Shown here piece after piece: positions 52,655-61,602 of a stretch of 64,000 bases of DNA (positions within the stretch are counted from its first letter, which is position 1; every line of letters starts with the position of its first letter). The stretch is from AWTP1-9 sp035703165 (GTDB taxonomy: Bacteria > Bacteroidota > Bacteroidia > Chitinophagales > Chitinophagaceae): contig DASSYR010000103.1 in the NCBI GenBank assembly GCA_035703165.1, positions 62,001-126,000 on the forward strand, in the 5' to 3' direction. The notes under the pieces are model-generated. The model was not told the origin of the DNA. It made no database searches and saw only the letters and a program-made list of their open reading frames with translations. A program made the translations under genes and the position numbers.

Positions 52655-53941
52655 ATGAATTCACGCCGGAAATTTTTACAAGGTCTTGCTACATCGGCAG
52701 GTACGTTTGGTTTTTTATCCATTGCCAATAGAGTTTTTGCAAAAGATGCAATTGATAAATTTGAAAAGTTTCAGTTACAGCAGCCTGCAGAGGCTTTGAA
52801 TGATGAGGATTTTTGGGCATGGGTAAAAGAAGCCTATACTGTTTCTCCTAATATTCTTAACCTTAATAATGGTGGGGTAAGTCCTCAGCCCAAAGTGGTG
52901 CAGGACGCTCATATCCGCTACTATCAATTTTGCAATGAAGGCCCTTCTTATTACATGTGGCAAATTTTAGACCAGGGCAGGGAAGCGTTAAGAGCAAAAT
53001 TGGCAGAGCTTGCCGGCTGTTTGCCAGACGAAATTGCTATTAACCGAAATGCAACGGAAGGTTTAAATACGGTAATATTTGGGCTGAACTTAAAAGCAGG
53101 CGACGAAGTAGTATTAACCCGGCAGGATTATCCCAATATGATAAATGCCTGGAAACAGCGGGAAAAAAGGGAGGGCATTAAGCTGGTGTGGCTGAACCTG
53201 CCATTACCCATGGAAAATGAAGATGAAATTGTGCAGTATTATGTAAAAGCATTTACCCCCAAAACAAAAATTGTACATGTTACACACCTTATTAACTGGA
53301 GCGGGCAAATACTTCCCGTAAAAAAGATAGCACAGGAAGCTCACAAGCGAGGCATAGAGGTAATTGCAGACGGAGCGCATACCTTTGGTCATTTTGATTT
53401 TAATATTCCCGATTTGGAATGTGATTATTTTGCTACCTCCCTTCACAAATGGCTTAGCGCACCTTTTGGAAGTGGTATGTTGTATATTAAAAAAGACAAG
53501 ATTAAAAATGTATGGGCTTTATTAAGTAATAATGAACCTGATGGTACAGACATAAGAAAATTTGAAAGTCTGGGCACCCGATCCTTTGCTTCCGAAATTG
53601 CAATAGGGGCCGCTGTGGATTTTCATAACGGGATAGGTAGTAAAAGAAAGGAAGATCGGTTACGGTTTTTAAAGGACTACTGGGTAAATAAAGTTATAGA
53701 TATGCCTCGTATTTCATTTGTTCAGCCTAAAACTCCCCACATGAGTTGTGCCATTGCCTGTGTGGCAGTAGAGGGTAAAAAACCAACGGATGTATCCGGT
53801 GATTTAATGAGTAAATATAAGATTCATACGGTGGGTATTGAATGGGAAAATATAAAAGGAGTGAGGGTAACACCCCATGTGTACACCTCACTCAAAGATT
53901 TAGACAGGCTGGTAGCTGCCATTAAGGAAATAGCTAAATAA
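52655..53941 (+). CDS. Tat-exported aminotransferase class V-fold protein
   Basis: The 428-residue protein has a twin-arginine signal (SRRKFLQGLATSAG, then FLSIANRVFA). The PLP-dependent fold resembles isopenicillin-N epimerase and cysteine desulfurase relatives: NNGGVSPQPKVV, INRNATEGLNTVIFGL, EVIADGAHTFGHFDF (cofactor Asp) and ATSLHKWLSAPFGSGML (PLP lysine). Export by Tat fits a protein that folds with its cofactor in the cytoplasm. The periplasmic substrate is unknown. Its end overlaps the convergent DinB gene by 8 bases. Confidence 0.92.
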   Translation: MNSRRKFLQGLATSAGTFGFLSIANRVFAKDAIDKFEKFQLQQPAEALNDEDFWAWVKEAYTVSPNILNLNNGGVSPQPKVVQDAHIRYYQFCNEGPSYYMWQILDQGREALRAKLAELAGCLPDEIAINRNATEGLNTVIFGLNLKAGDEVVLTRQDYPNMINAWKQREKREGIKLVWLNLPLPMENEDEIVQYYVKAFTPKTKIVHVTHLINWSGQILPVKKIAQEAHKRGIEVIADGAHTFGHFDFNIPDLECDYFATSLHKWLSAPFGSGMLYIKKDKIKNVWALLSNNEPDGTDIRKFESLGTRSFASEIAIGAAVDFHNGIGSKRKEDRLRFLKDYWVNKVIDMPRISFVQPKTPHMSCAIACVAVEGKKPTDVSGDLMSKYKIHTVGIEWENIKGVRVTPHVYTSLKDLDRLVAAIKEIAK

Positions 53942-54374
53942 GCCTCCGGTGATAATTAATTTGCCCTAAATGGTAATTTAAATGCCCGGCCAGGTGAATT
54001 AAAAAGTACTCTGTGGTCATTGGCTCATCAAACACATGAATCGGGTATTCTCTTTCCAAATCCTTTTTTGTGATTTGTTCCAGGGTATCCGTTACAATAG
54101 ATAAAGTAGCATCAATTTCGTCAATCAATTTAGCACGGGCAATATTTTTTAATTTAAACTCAGCTTCTCTGTTGCGGATATAGCCTGAGCCACCAAGTTG
54201 CGCACCGATAAAATGCTGCAGGTTGCCGCAAAGGTGCAAGCAAAGGTTACCGGCGCTATTGTTGATGCCCTCTTTTACCAGCCATATTTTTTCCTCGCTG
54301 GTATATAAATTAATTTCTTCTTTTAATCTGTTCAAGTCTCTTGAAAAGAGTTTTATTAAAGTTTCTGTAATCAT
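53934..54374 (-). CDS. DinB-like superfamily protein
   Basis: The 146-residue helical protein fits the DinB/YfiT four-helix bundle, with histidines where the metal site lies (LHLCGNLQHFIGAQL in the second helix and LIHLAGHLNYHLGQINYHRRL at the end). Relatives are metal-dependent thiol S-transferases or are induced by DNA damage; the activity here is unknown. It is monocistronic. Confidence 0.88.
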   Translation of the reverse strand: MITETLIKLFSRDLNRLKEEINLYTSEEKIWLVKEGINNSAGNLCLHLCGNLQHFIGAQLGGSGYIRNREAEFKLKNIARAKLIDEIDATLSIVTDTLEQITKKDLEREYPIHVFDEPMTTEYFLIHLAGHLNYHLGQINYHRRLI

Positions 54375-54991
54375 ACTGCAAAGATTATTATGAAAGAAGT
54401 AGAATTAAAATTTTTACACTAAAATTTTTTAAACAAAAAAGTTTCATAAAAAAATTGCAATCAGGATAAGACATTTTATGACTTTTGAACGTGAGAAATA
54501 ATCCCTTAACTTTTTGTTTTGGATGAAACAATTAGTATATTAGGCCTTTCTAATATCTTCTATACTTACGTTTTACTTATTATCCACTTATGTAAAAACC
54601 GATTACAGGTATAATTGACCAAAACCTTATATAAATGGAAAGTAAAATTGCTTTGGCAAATATAAAGGCCTTATCAATGTATTCTTTAATGCCTCGTTTG
54701 TTAAGTCCAAAAAACAAAATAAGGCATATATTTAATTTGCCATTTTATTCTATTGCTTTAAGTGATGAACACAAAAACAGAAGGGTTCTCCTTCAATATT
54801 TCCCTGTTTCAAATAGTATAAAAACTGCAAATAGCTTAGATGCCAGGTTGCATAGCATTAGTCTTATTTATAGCGTAAAGCAAAATGAATAAGAGCTCAG
54901 TTTGCTTAATATTTATTTACCTGTAAAAAATACCTGCCATAAAAAACGGGAAGCCGAAAACGGATTTAGAGTAGGCAAAAAAACTTATTAT
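54375..54991. other. 617-bp gap before the unrecognised cassette
   Basis: This AT-rich stretch lies between the DinB gene and the first cassette gene. A weak open frame at 54635-54892 (85 residues, no family features) is the only coding possibility, and I do not accept it as a gene. I see no tRNA, no clear TAnnTTTG promoter and no terminator. The last 54 bases are leader repeat copy A. Confidence 0.5.
54938..54991 (+). repeat. Leader repeat, copy A
   Basis: This copy shares with copy B the order CATAAA, AAGCCGAAAA (54951-54960), AGAGTAGGC (54968-54976) and AAAAACTT-like sequence before ATG. GCC (54953-54955) can pair with GGC (54974-54976), and CCG with CGG around an AAAA loop. It ends at the start codon of the next gene. 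Confidence 0.75.
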
Positions 54992-55402
54992 ATGCCAAGA
55001 GAAATCAGATCTGCTACAGACGTTTCTTTAACTGCTGCCACCACTACTAATGAGCCTAACGAGTATAAAGACAGGCTGGTAAAATTAATACCTTCCGAAA
55101 TCGTAACCGCTTACATAACTCTTCAGGGATTAATTTCCGGACAGCAGGATAACAAGGTGTTATTTATAACTATTGCATTTATAAGCTTGCTGATTTTTAC
55201 GCCCTTTTATTTAAGTAAAATAAGCGGTGTTAGTAAAATTGGGCAAATTGTTTTTACTACTATAGCTTTTGTTATCTGGGTTATGGCATCGGGGGGATTT
55301 CATATTATGTTGCCCAACGTGCAGGTATTTGATAGTAATTTCCTGGGGTCAATGATTTTAATTATTTACACATTAGCTATCCCTTTTGTGTATAAAGGAT
55401 GA
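54992..55402 (+). CDS. Small multi-spanning membrane protein, family unrecognised
   Basis: The 136-residue protein starts MPREIRSATDV at 54992; the frame runs further up to 54902 but that part is the leader repeat. After a polar N-terminus comes YKDRLVKLIPSEIVTAYITL, then about four membrane helices (about 35-50, 54-72, 80-98 and 110-132) and a short C-terminus. The KLIPSEIV element followed by helices recalls small bacterial membrane proteins I cannot name. It is first of four plus-strand genes that look like a unit. Function unknown. Confidence 0.75.
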   Translation: MPREIRSATDVSLTAATTTNEPNEYKDRLVKLIPSEIVTAYITLQGLISGQQDNKVLFITIAFISLLIFTPFYLSKISGVSKIGQIVFTTIAFVIWVMASGGFHIMLPNVQVFDSNFLGSMILIIYTLAIPFVYKG

Positions 55403-55407
55403 TTGCT

Positions 55408-55462
55408 CATAAACCCGGAAGCCGAAAAGGGGATTACAGAGTAGGCGATAAAAACTTTATTT
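55408..55462 (+). repeat. Leader repeat, copy B
   Basis: This near-copy of the leader at 54938-54991 has AAGCCGAAAA (55419-55428) and AGAGTAGGC (55438-55446) and ends at the next start codon. An in-frame TAG at 55442-55444 shows that it is not an N-terminal coding extension here. GCC (55421-55423) can pair with GGC (55444-55446), as in copy A. Confidence 0.75.
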
Positions 55463-55951
55463 ATGGCAAAAAAGAAAAAAGGAATAACTAAAGCTAATAA
55501 AACAAAGCTTGTAAAATCTGTAACGGCTTTAAAAGATTTTGTAACTAAAGACTCATCATTAGGAGGCGTTACGATTACAAATTTATACCAGGTCAATAAT
55601 TCTGCGAACCAGGTAACTTTTGATTTGGATTTTAGAAATTTTGGCGTTTCAGCCGTTACCAAAGCTGAGCTTCATGATGTTAACGGAACTGATGTTCAAT
55701 TATTAAATGATGTTCCCGGCTCTCTTTCCAACATACCTGTTGGCAGTAATACATTAATTGATGGCAAATTTTTAAATATTAAGAGTATTGTTACCGCAAG
55801 CTCTCAAACCCCCGTACCTCAAAACCTTAATGTATCTTTTTCTATTGATGGAGGGGCGACTACCCAGGCCTACCCTATGCCGCCAGCTGCTTTTAATAAC
55901 ACGGGTGATTCAATCGTCATTGATATTTCGATTTTCTTTTTTCATATATAA
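55463..55951 (+). CDS. Soluble beta-rich protein, family unrecognised
   Basis: The 162-residue protein begins with a basic patch (MAKKKKGITKANKTK) and a helical segment. A run of probable beta strands follows (GGVTITNLYQVNN, VTFDLDFRNFG, LNVSFSIDGG, DSIVIDISIFFFHI), suggesting an immunoglobulin-like sandwich. No signal peptide or membrane helix is clear. It lies 60 bases after the small membrane protein, behind leader copy B. Function unknown. Confidence 0.7.
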   Translation: MAKKKKGITKANKTKLVKSVTALKDFVTKDSSLGGVTITNLYQVNNSANQVTFDLDFRNFGVSAVTKAELHDVNGTDVQLLNDVPGSLSNIPVGSNTLIDGKFLNIKSIVTASSQTPVPQNLNVSFSIDGGATTQAYPMPPAAFNNTGDSIVIDISIFFFHI

Positions 55952-55962
55952 AATGCCACAGA

Positions 55963-57273
55963 ATGAGAAGAATAACTATTTTATTTTTTTTTGCATCCAT
56001 CTTTTTTATCGCAAAACAGCAGCAATCTTTTGCACAGGCACCAATAAAAGATAAAGCAGATTCCATTAACCATAATAAGTTAACGGAAAAAGATTCCGTA
56101 AGTCTTGATGTATTAAATGCCCCGGCAAACCCTGCTTTTAATTTGCTTGGCATATCTGTAAATGCTATTGAGAGACCAACTGATCTTAGTGCATTTGCAC
56201 TTTCAATAAAAAATGCCACAAATAGTTTTACAAAATTACCCAGTAGTTATGCCGTAGAATTATCGCCGGCGGCTCTTTTTAATATAAAAGGGCAAACACT
56301 TGATAATTTTAATAAACCTGAAAAATATAGCGACCTTTTTTGGCAAACACTGAGTATCTCTCTCGGTGTTACAAGGTCAGATACCGATGATAAGGAAACA
56401 GATGACTCGACATCGTTTACCAAATTAGGATTTGGGTTAAAATTTTCGATTGTCAGACCAAAGTGGACAGACTCTACCCGTTATTATTATGATGAAATAG
56501 TAAGATTGCAGAGTGTAGTACTGAACGGGTATGATAGTATTGTTAAGGCGAAGGCAAATAGTAAAACAAAAGTGTTAGAGGCTGCATTAGTAGAAGCAAA
56601 TCAACTCCCATCGGATAGCCCCGGTAGGCTGGAAAAAATACAAAATATTATTAAGCAACTTAGCGAGGTAAGAGCCGGAGTTCAAAAAGAAGCCTTGTTA
56701 CTTATGACAGCGGGTGAAGATGTGTCAGCATTAAAACAAACAATAGAAAAGTTAAAAGCAAGCGCTAAAAAATTTAAAATTGAACGGAAGGGTGGGTTTC
56801 TTGATTTTACCAGTGGTCTTGCCTTGGATTTCCCCGATAATAAATTTAGTAACTCATTGGTAAGTCGGGCAGGTATGTGGCTTACAGGTGGTTATGAAGG
56901 AGGAAATAAAACTTCTGTACTGGGTATTTTAAGATACTTATTTCAACCTGATAAAATTTTTGCTGATGACAATGGTACTTTAAACACTAAAAATATTTCA
57001 ACCTTTGATGCAGGCGCCCGTATTGTATTTTCTGGTATGCGGGGAAAGTTCTCATTTAGTGCGGAAGGCATTTACAGAAGTGTTTTAAATGAAGACGTTA
57101 TATCACCTTCCTGGCGATTAGTTTTTAATACAGAATACGATGTGGGATTTAATCAGAAGTTAACGTTATCAATTGGAAGAAATTTCAACGGAACTATTTC
57201 AAAAGACGGAACAGTGATAGCGGCACTTAACTTCATTAAAGGGTTTGGAACGACTAAAAAAATTTCGAAATAA
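55963..57273 (+). CDS. Exported protein, probable outer-membrane barrel, family unrecognised
   Basis: The 436-residue protein has a signal peptide (ILFFFASIFFIAKQQQSFAQ). The middle (about 165-270) is helical and charged, with a probable coiled coil (IVRLQSVVLNGYDSIVKAKA to LKQTIEKLKASAKKF). On both sides are amphipathic beta segments such as GFGLKFSIVRPKW and LTLSIGRNFNGTISKDG that look like barrel strands. A porin-like protein with a helical insertion is my reading. It starts 11 bases after the upstream stop. Function unknown. Confidence 0.75.
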   Translation: MRRITILFFFASIFFIAKQQQSFAQAPIKDKADSINHNKLTEKDSVSLDVLNAPANPAFNLLGISVNAIERPTDLSAFALSIKNATNSFTKLPSSYAVELSPAALFNIKGQTLDNFNKPEKYSDLFWQTLSISLGVTRSDTDDKETDDSTSFTKLGFGLKFSIVRPKWTDSTRYYYDEIVRLQSVVLNGYDSIVKAKANSKTKVLEAALVEANQLPSDSPGRLEKIQNIIKQLSEVRAGVQKEALLLMTAGEDVSALKQTIEKLKASAKKFKIERKGGFLDFTSGLALDFPDNKFSNSLVSRAGMWLTGGYEGGNKTSVLGILRYLFQPDKIFADDNGTLNTKNISTFDAGARIVFSGMRGKFSFSAEGIYRSVLNEDVISPSWRLVFNTEYDVGFNQKLTLSIGRNFNGTISKDGTVIAALNFIKGFGTTKKISK

Positions 57274-57447
57274 ATTTTAAAAAAGCAATTGGCATTACAG
57301 CGCCACCCTTATTGTCAGCAAATAAAAATAACGTTGTGAAAATAAGAGTAAATTCTGCTTACATTCAATCAATAACGTAAGCAGTAACGGATGCAAGAGA
57401 TGACATAAAACCAACTTGTTAAATCATCAATGTTAAACGAGCTTGTT

Positions 57448-58296
57448 ATGCGCAAGTTAATAGTATGTTCAATAACAGTTAGTCTTATTATCGCATGTGG
57501 AGGTAAAAAAACATCCGATATAGAATATAAAAACGCAGCAATGTTGGATACAGCTTTTGCCGAAGATATCACCCATAAACCTTCTGCTGATACCGTTTAT
57601 TTTGACGCTGTTCATCAAAATCAAGTATTAACGGGTTCGGATACGCAGGAAGAAAGGAAATTAATTACCTATTCAATGCAAAAATCAGTTGGTACCGTAT
57701 TTGCAAAGGATGTACTAAGAAAAGAAAAGTCAGCCAATCTTGGCTATTCATATCCGGCTATCATGAGTAGAAATGAAACAAGAGACATTAATGTTTTTGT
57801 TTCCATTAATAATCCTGAAAGTTTAGTAGTAAGTAAATTAAGAGAAATTGACTTTCAACAAATACCCCGAGTTCGAAATTCAAAAGATACATCTGTAATT
57901 AGAACACAAAATATTTACCGGTATAAAAAATTAACCATTCATCTGATTGATGATGGAGATAATTTTATAGTTGACAATAGAACAGGGGAGTCGCAAGTTA
58001 TTGATTCAGTTAATGGAAATACATGGCATTGGGTAATTAAAACAAAAAGCAATAATTCTTTGGCAAGGTTAACGTTAAAACTAACTGGTACCGCAGTTGA
58101 TGGTAAGGAAGAAGAATTGCCGGAAGAATATATTCATATAAAAATAAAATTGGATAGCAATTGGTTTAGAGTAATACTTGATTATTTACATGATAACCCT
58201 AAAGTAAGTGTTCCGGCACTTATCGCCCTTGCTGGTTTTATAGGATTTATTATTCGTTATCTGCTTGGCAGAAAAAAGGGGGTTGATGATGAATAG
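57448..58296 (+). CDS. Lipoprotein with C-terminal membrane helix, family unrecognised
   Basis: The protein of about 282 residues starts at ATG 57448 (an in-frame ATG at 57430 adds six residues) with a lipoprotein signal (SLIIACGGKK). The large external part ends in a beta domain with NTWHWVIKTKSNNSLARLTLKL, followed by one membrane helix (VPALIALAGFIGFIIRYLL) and a short basic tail. The double anchor, lipid plus helix, is unusual and suggests that it stays in the inner membrane facing the periplasm. It ends the four-gene run. Function unknown. Confidence 0.75.
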   Translation: MRKLIVCSITVSLIIACGGKKTSDIEYKNAAMLDTAFAEDITHKPSADTVYFDAVHQNQVLTGSDTQEERKLITYSMQKSVGTVFAKDVLRKEKSANLGYSYPAIMSRNETRDINVFVSINNPESLVVSKLREIDFQQIPRVRNSKDTSVIRTQNIYRYKKLTIHLIDDGDNFIVDNRTGESQVIDSVNGNTWHWVIKTKSNNSLARLTLKLTGTAVDGKEEELPEEYIHIKIKLDSNWFRVILDYLHDNPKVSVPALIALAGFIGFIIRYLLGRKKGVDDE

Positions 58297-58350
58297 TCTT
58301 TTTCTATAGAGATTATCCCTTTTTACAGTCTAAAAAACATTTTCAAATCC

Positions 58351-58381
58351 TTGCCGGTTCCGGCTTATTGCCCTATCTTTG
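58351..58381 (+). promoter_or_regulatory. rpsA promoter
   Basis: TTG (58351-58353) and TATCTTTG (58374-58381) are 20 bases apart, a full match to the Bacteroidota consensus, 37 bases before the rpsA start. Among the clearest in the window. Confidence 0.82.
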
Positions 58382-58418
58382 CACCCCCGAAAATTAAAAC
58401 CCCTTTCGGGATTTATTT

Positions 58419-60350
58419 ATGTCAGAAAACGAAATTGTTAACTCAAACGCTGATGCACAGGAGAATGCTAACGTAGGTTCTGCTACGGAAGCATCTACAG
58501 CGACAACAAATGCACCTGTTGAAACTGCAAAACCATATAGTGGTTTGCAAACAGCTCATGATGATTTTGACTGGAGTGTGGACAAACGGAATGTTACCAG
58601 CTACAGCAAAGCAGAGAAAGAAAAATATCATGCCGTTTACGATGGCACCTTTAAACAGGTGACTGATGGAGAAATGGTAGAAGGCATTGTGGTAGGTTCA
58701 TCCAAAACGGATGTGGTGATCAACATTGGTTTTAAAAGCGACGGATTAATCAGCGCTAACGAATTCCGTGATTTGCCCGGCTTAAAAACCGGCGATATTG
58801 TGGAAGTAATGGTAGTAGAAAAAGAAGACCGTGATGGTAATTTGCATTTAAGTCGCAAGCAGGCTCGTATTGCTCGTGCCTGGCAACGTATTATGGAAGT
58901 TCATAAATCCGGAGAAGTTGTTACCGGTTTGGTTACCAGCAAAACAAAGGGTGGTCTTATTGTAGAAGTATTTGGAATGGAAACATTCTTACCCGGTTCT
59001 CAAATTGATGTTAAACCTGTAACAGATTACGATCAGTTTGTAGGCAAAACAATGGAGTTTAAAGTAGTTAAGATAAACGAAACTATTAAAAACGCAGTGG
59101 TATCCCATAAGGCACTTATAGAAAGCGATATCGAAGCACAACGTGCCGAAATTATGGGCAAACTTGAAAGAGGCCAGGTATTGGAAGGAACCATTAAGAA
59201 CATTACTGATTTTGGTGCCTTTATGGATTTGGGTGGCTTAGACGGTTTATTATACATCACCGACATCAGTTGGGGACGCATTTCTCATCCTTCGGAAGTA
59301 CTGAAGATGGATCAAAAACTGAAAGTAGTGGTGTTGGATTTTGATGATGATAAAAAGCGTATCAGCCTTGGTTTAAAACAATTAACCCCTCATCCATGGG
59401 ATACATTGTCTGATTCAATAAAAGAAGGAGAAGTAGTAAAAGGTAAAGTAGTAAATATTGAAGATTACGGTGCATTTTTAGAAATAATGCCAGGCGTGGA
59501 AGGATTGGTTCACGTAAGTGAAATTACATGGGCTAACACTCCGATTAATGCTAAAGAATTCTTCAAATTAAATGATGAATACGAAGCAAAAGTTGTTACG
59601 CTTGATAAAGAAAGCCGTAAAATGAGTCTGTCTATTAAGCAAATGACTCCCGATCCCTGGAGTGATATAGAAACCAGGTACCCCGTACAAAGCAGGCACA
59701 AAGGATTGGTAAAAAATATAACACCCTACGGTGTGTTTGTTGAACTTTCAACCGGCATAGGTGGAATGATTCACATTAGCGATTTGAGTTGGTTAAAACG
59801 GTTCAATCACCCCGGTGAATATACCAAAGTCGGCCAGGAAATAGAAGTGATTATTCTGGGTATTGATAAAGAAAACCGCAAGTTGCAACTGGGTCATAAA
59901 CAATTGGAAGAAGATCCCTGGAATGCTTTACAGGATACATTTGCTATCGGTACCATACACGAAGGAACTGTAACACGTAAAGATGATAAAGGCGCTATTG
60001 TACAATTGCCTTATGGGCTCGAAGGTTTTGCTCCCAACCGTCACCTGGCTAAAGAAGATGGCAAAACAGTTACCGCAGACGAAACAGCTCAATTCATGGT
60101 AATTGAGTTTGATCGCAATGAAAAGCGTATCGTGTTAAGTCATACCCGTATTTGGGAACAACAGAAGGCTGATGAAAAAGAAGCTGTTAGAAAAGAAAAA
60201 ACAGCTGAAGTTGTACGTACCAAAAAAGTGGTGAAGGATATTCAGAATAAAGTAGAAAAAACCACACTGGGAGATTTAGGTGTGTTAGCTGAGTTAAAGA
60301 AAAAAATGGATGGCAATGCCTCCGGTGCAGGAGAAACAAAAAGCGAATAG
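58419..60350 (+). CDS. rpsA: 30S ribosomal protein S1
   Basis: S1 brings mRNA to the ribosome and is central where Shine-Dalgarno sequences are rare, as here. The 643-residue protein has an acidic, Ala- and Thr-rich N-terminal tail (about 1-70) and six S1 RNA-binding domains (about 75-145, 160-230, 245-315, 330-402, 418-490 and 505-575), shown by repeats such as GTIKNITDFGAFMDLGG, GKVVNIEDYGAFLEI and GLVKNITPYGVFVEL. A charged, Lys-rich tail ends it. It is monocistronic with its own promoter and terminator. Confidence 0.97.
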   Translation: MSENEIVNSNADAQENANVGSATEASTATTNAPVETAKPYSGLQTAHDDFDWSVDKRNVTSYSKAEKEKYHAVYDGTFKQVTDGEMVEGIVVGSSKTDVVINIGFKSDGLISANEFRDLPGLKTGDIVEVMVVEKEDRDGNLHLSRKQARIARAWQRIMEVHKSGEVVTGLVTSKTKGGLIVEVFGMETFLPGSQIDVKPVTDYDQFVGKTMEFKVVKINETIKNAVVSHKALIESDIEAQRAEIMGKLERGQVLEGTIKNITDFGAFMDLGGLDGLLYITDISWGRISHPSEVLKMDQKLKVVVLDFDDDKKRISLGLKQLTPHPWDTLSDSIKEGEVVKGKVVNIEDYGAFLEIMPGVEGLVHVSEITWANTPINAKEFFKLNDEYEAKVVTLDKESRKMSLSIKQMTPDPWSDIETRYPVQSRHKGLVKNITPYGVFVELSTGIGGMIHISDLSWLKRFNHPGEYTKVGQEIEVIILGIDKENRKLQLGHKQLEEDPWNALQDTFAIGTIHEGTVTRKDDKGAIVQLPYGLEGFAPNRHLAKEDGKTVTADETAQFMVIEFDRNEKRIVLSHTRIWEQQKADEKEAVRKEKTAEVVRTKKVVKDIQNKVEKTTLGDLGVLAELKKKMDGNASGAGETKSE

Positions 60351-60428
60351 CCCTTCAAGTATGGAATACCTTACGATTAAACACGAATTAATATTCTTTG
60401 ACGAATATTGATTCTTAAAATATAAATT

Positions 60429-60448
60429 TGGGATGTAAAAACATCCCA
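60429..60448 (+). terminator. Intrinsic terminator of rpsA
   Basis: TGGGATGT and ACATCCCA form an 8-bp stem with an AAAA loop, followed by TTTTTATTTTAT, 78 bases after the rpsA stop. Confidence 0.88.
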
Positions 60449-60491
60449 TTTTTATTTTATAAAACACTCCCTTTAATTTGAATTTTATAGT

Positions 60492-60998
60492 ATGCGTTAT
60501 TTCTTGGTTGGATTTATGGGTACCGGAAAATCATACTGGGGAAAGCTTTGGGCAAAGGCCAGCGGAATATCTTATTACGACTTAGATGAAGAGATAGAAA
60601 AAGCCGAGGGCAAAACAATTACCGACATATTTAAAGAAAACGGGGAAGGGTATTTTAGAAAAAAAGAAAAGCAGGTACTTTCTTCTTTTTTTAAAAAAGA
60701 TAATTTTATTCTTTCGTGCGGAGGAGGCACACCCTGTTTCTTTAATAACATGAAAAAAATGAATCAAAAAGGAGTGACGATTTATTTAAAAACAGGTATT
60801 GACGAATTAGTTAAACGCCTAAGCGCCGAAAAACAAATAAGGCCTTTGATAGGAAATGTAGAAGATGACCTGTTGAAAGATTTTATTTTACAACGGTTAA
60901 AGGAGAGAGAACCGTTTTACAGCAAAGCCATTTATCATTTTAACACTGCTTTTTTATCAGAAGAAAATTTCAAAAAAATTGCATCACAGCATGAATAG
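60492..60998 (+). CDS. aroK: Shikimate kinase
   Basis: AroK phosphorylates shikimate in the pathway to chorismate. The 168-residue protein has the P-loop FMGTGKSYWGK, DLDEEIEKAEGKTITDIF (shikimate-binding Asp), GEGYFRKKEKQVLSS, CGGGTPCF and the lid region AEKQIRPLIG. Length is normal. It ends 8 bases into the DUF423 gene, so the two are coupled. Confidence 0.96.
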   Translation: MRYFLVGFMGTGKSYWGKLWAKASGISYYDLDEEIEKAEGKTITDIFKENGEGYFRKKEKQVLSSFFKKDNFILSCGGGTPCFFNNMKKMNQKGVTIYLKTGIDELVKRLSAEKQIRPLIGNVEDDLLKDFILQRLKEREPFYSKAIYHFNTAFLSEENFKKIASQHE

Positions 60999-61377
60999 GT
61001 CATTTATTAAAATAGCTGCTTTTTTGGGCGCACTGTCCGTCGCTCTTGGTGCCTTTGGAGCACATACATTAAAGCAATATATAACCCCGGAAGTATTAAA
61101 CACCTATGAAACAGCGATACGTTACCAGTTTTTTCATGCTTTAGCTTTGCTGGCTGTGGGAATTTTATTTAAAGATTATCCAAATAAATGGGTAAGCTAT
61201 TCCGGCAAATTATTTATAGGAGGGATTATTCTCTTTAGCGGGAGCTTATATACTCTTGTGTTTTTTAAAATAGCTTCTATTTATCAATTTAATTGGGTTG
61301 GGGCATTAACGCCCATTGGAGGAGTAGCGTTTATAACAGGATGGATTTGTTTATTAATCGGAGTAAAGAAGAATTAA
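60991..61377 (+). CDS. DUF423 membrane protein
   Basis: The 128-residue protein (ATG 60991, inside the aroK end) has four membrane helices and the family's start FLGALSVALGAFGAHTLK and GGIILFSGSLYTL. DUF423 (YgdD-like) proteins are small inner-membrane proteins without known function. An in-frame TTG at 60979 is a less likely start. It overlaps aroK by 8 bases. Confidence 0.9.
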   Translation: MNRSFIKIAAFLGALSVALGAFGAHTLKQYITPEVLNTYETAIRYQFFHALALLAVGILFKDYPNKWVSYSGKLFIGGIILFSGSLYTLVFFKIASIYQFNWVGALTPIGGVAFITGWICLLIGVKKN

Positions 61378-61589
61378 GGTTATTGGATTTTTTTATACGA
61401 GTGTGCTAATAATAGCTCATTTTTCTTTCACTCCAGGCTTGCCCGCCCGGTAGCTTATGGAAATTTCTTTTTCCTTATCTTCTCCACATTATTTTTATAA
61501 CAGGTAAGTTGCAAACTATAGTATTGTTGTGTAAACATATTTACTGTTGCCCAATAAAAGCAATTTAGTTATCGTTTTAGGCTTATTAT

Positions 61590-61597
61590 TATCTTTG
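61590..61597 (+). promoter_or_regulatory. -7 element immediately before ftsK
   Basis: TATCTTTG matches TAnnTTTG and ends 5 bases before the ftsK ATG. With a normal spacing of 6-7 bases to the start site, the mRNA would begin at or next to the ATG. No clear TTG at -33 is visible. Confidence 0.5.
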
Positions 61598-61602
61598 CTA
61601 CC

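Noticed and set aside
54635..54892. 85-residue open frame before the cassette
   Set aside because: It has no signal, helix or domain pattern, and its composition is like the surrounding AT-rich gap. It could be real only if conserved elsewhere.
61378..61602. Possible small RNA between DUF423 and ftsK
   Set aside because: No stable hairpin with a T-run and no known RNA pattern is visible, apart from the promoter element near ftsK.
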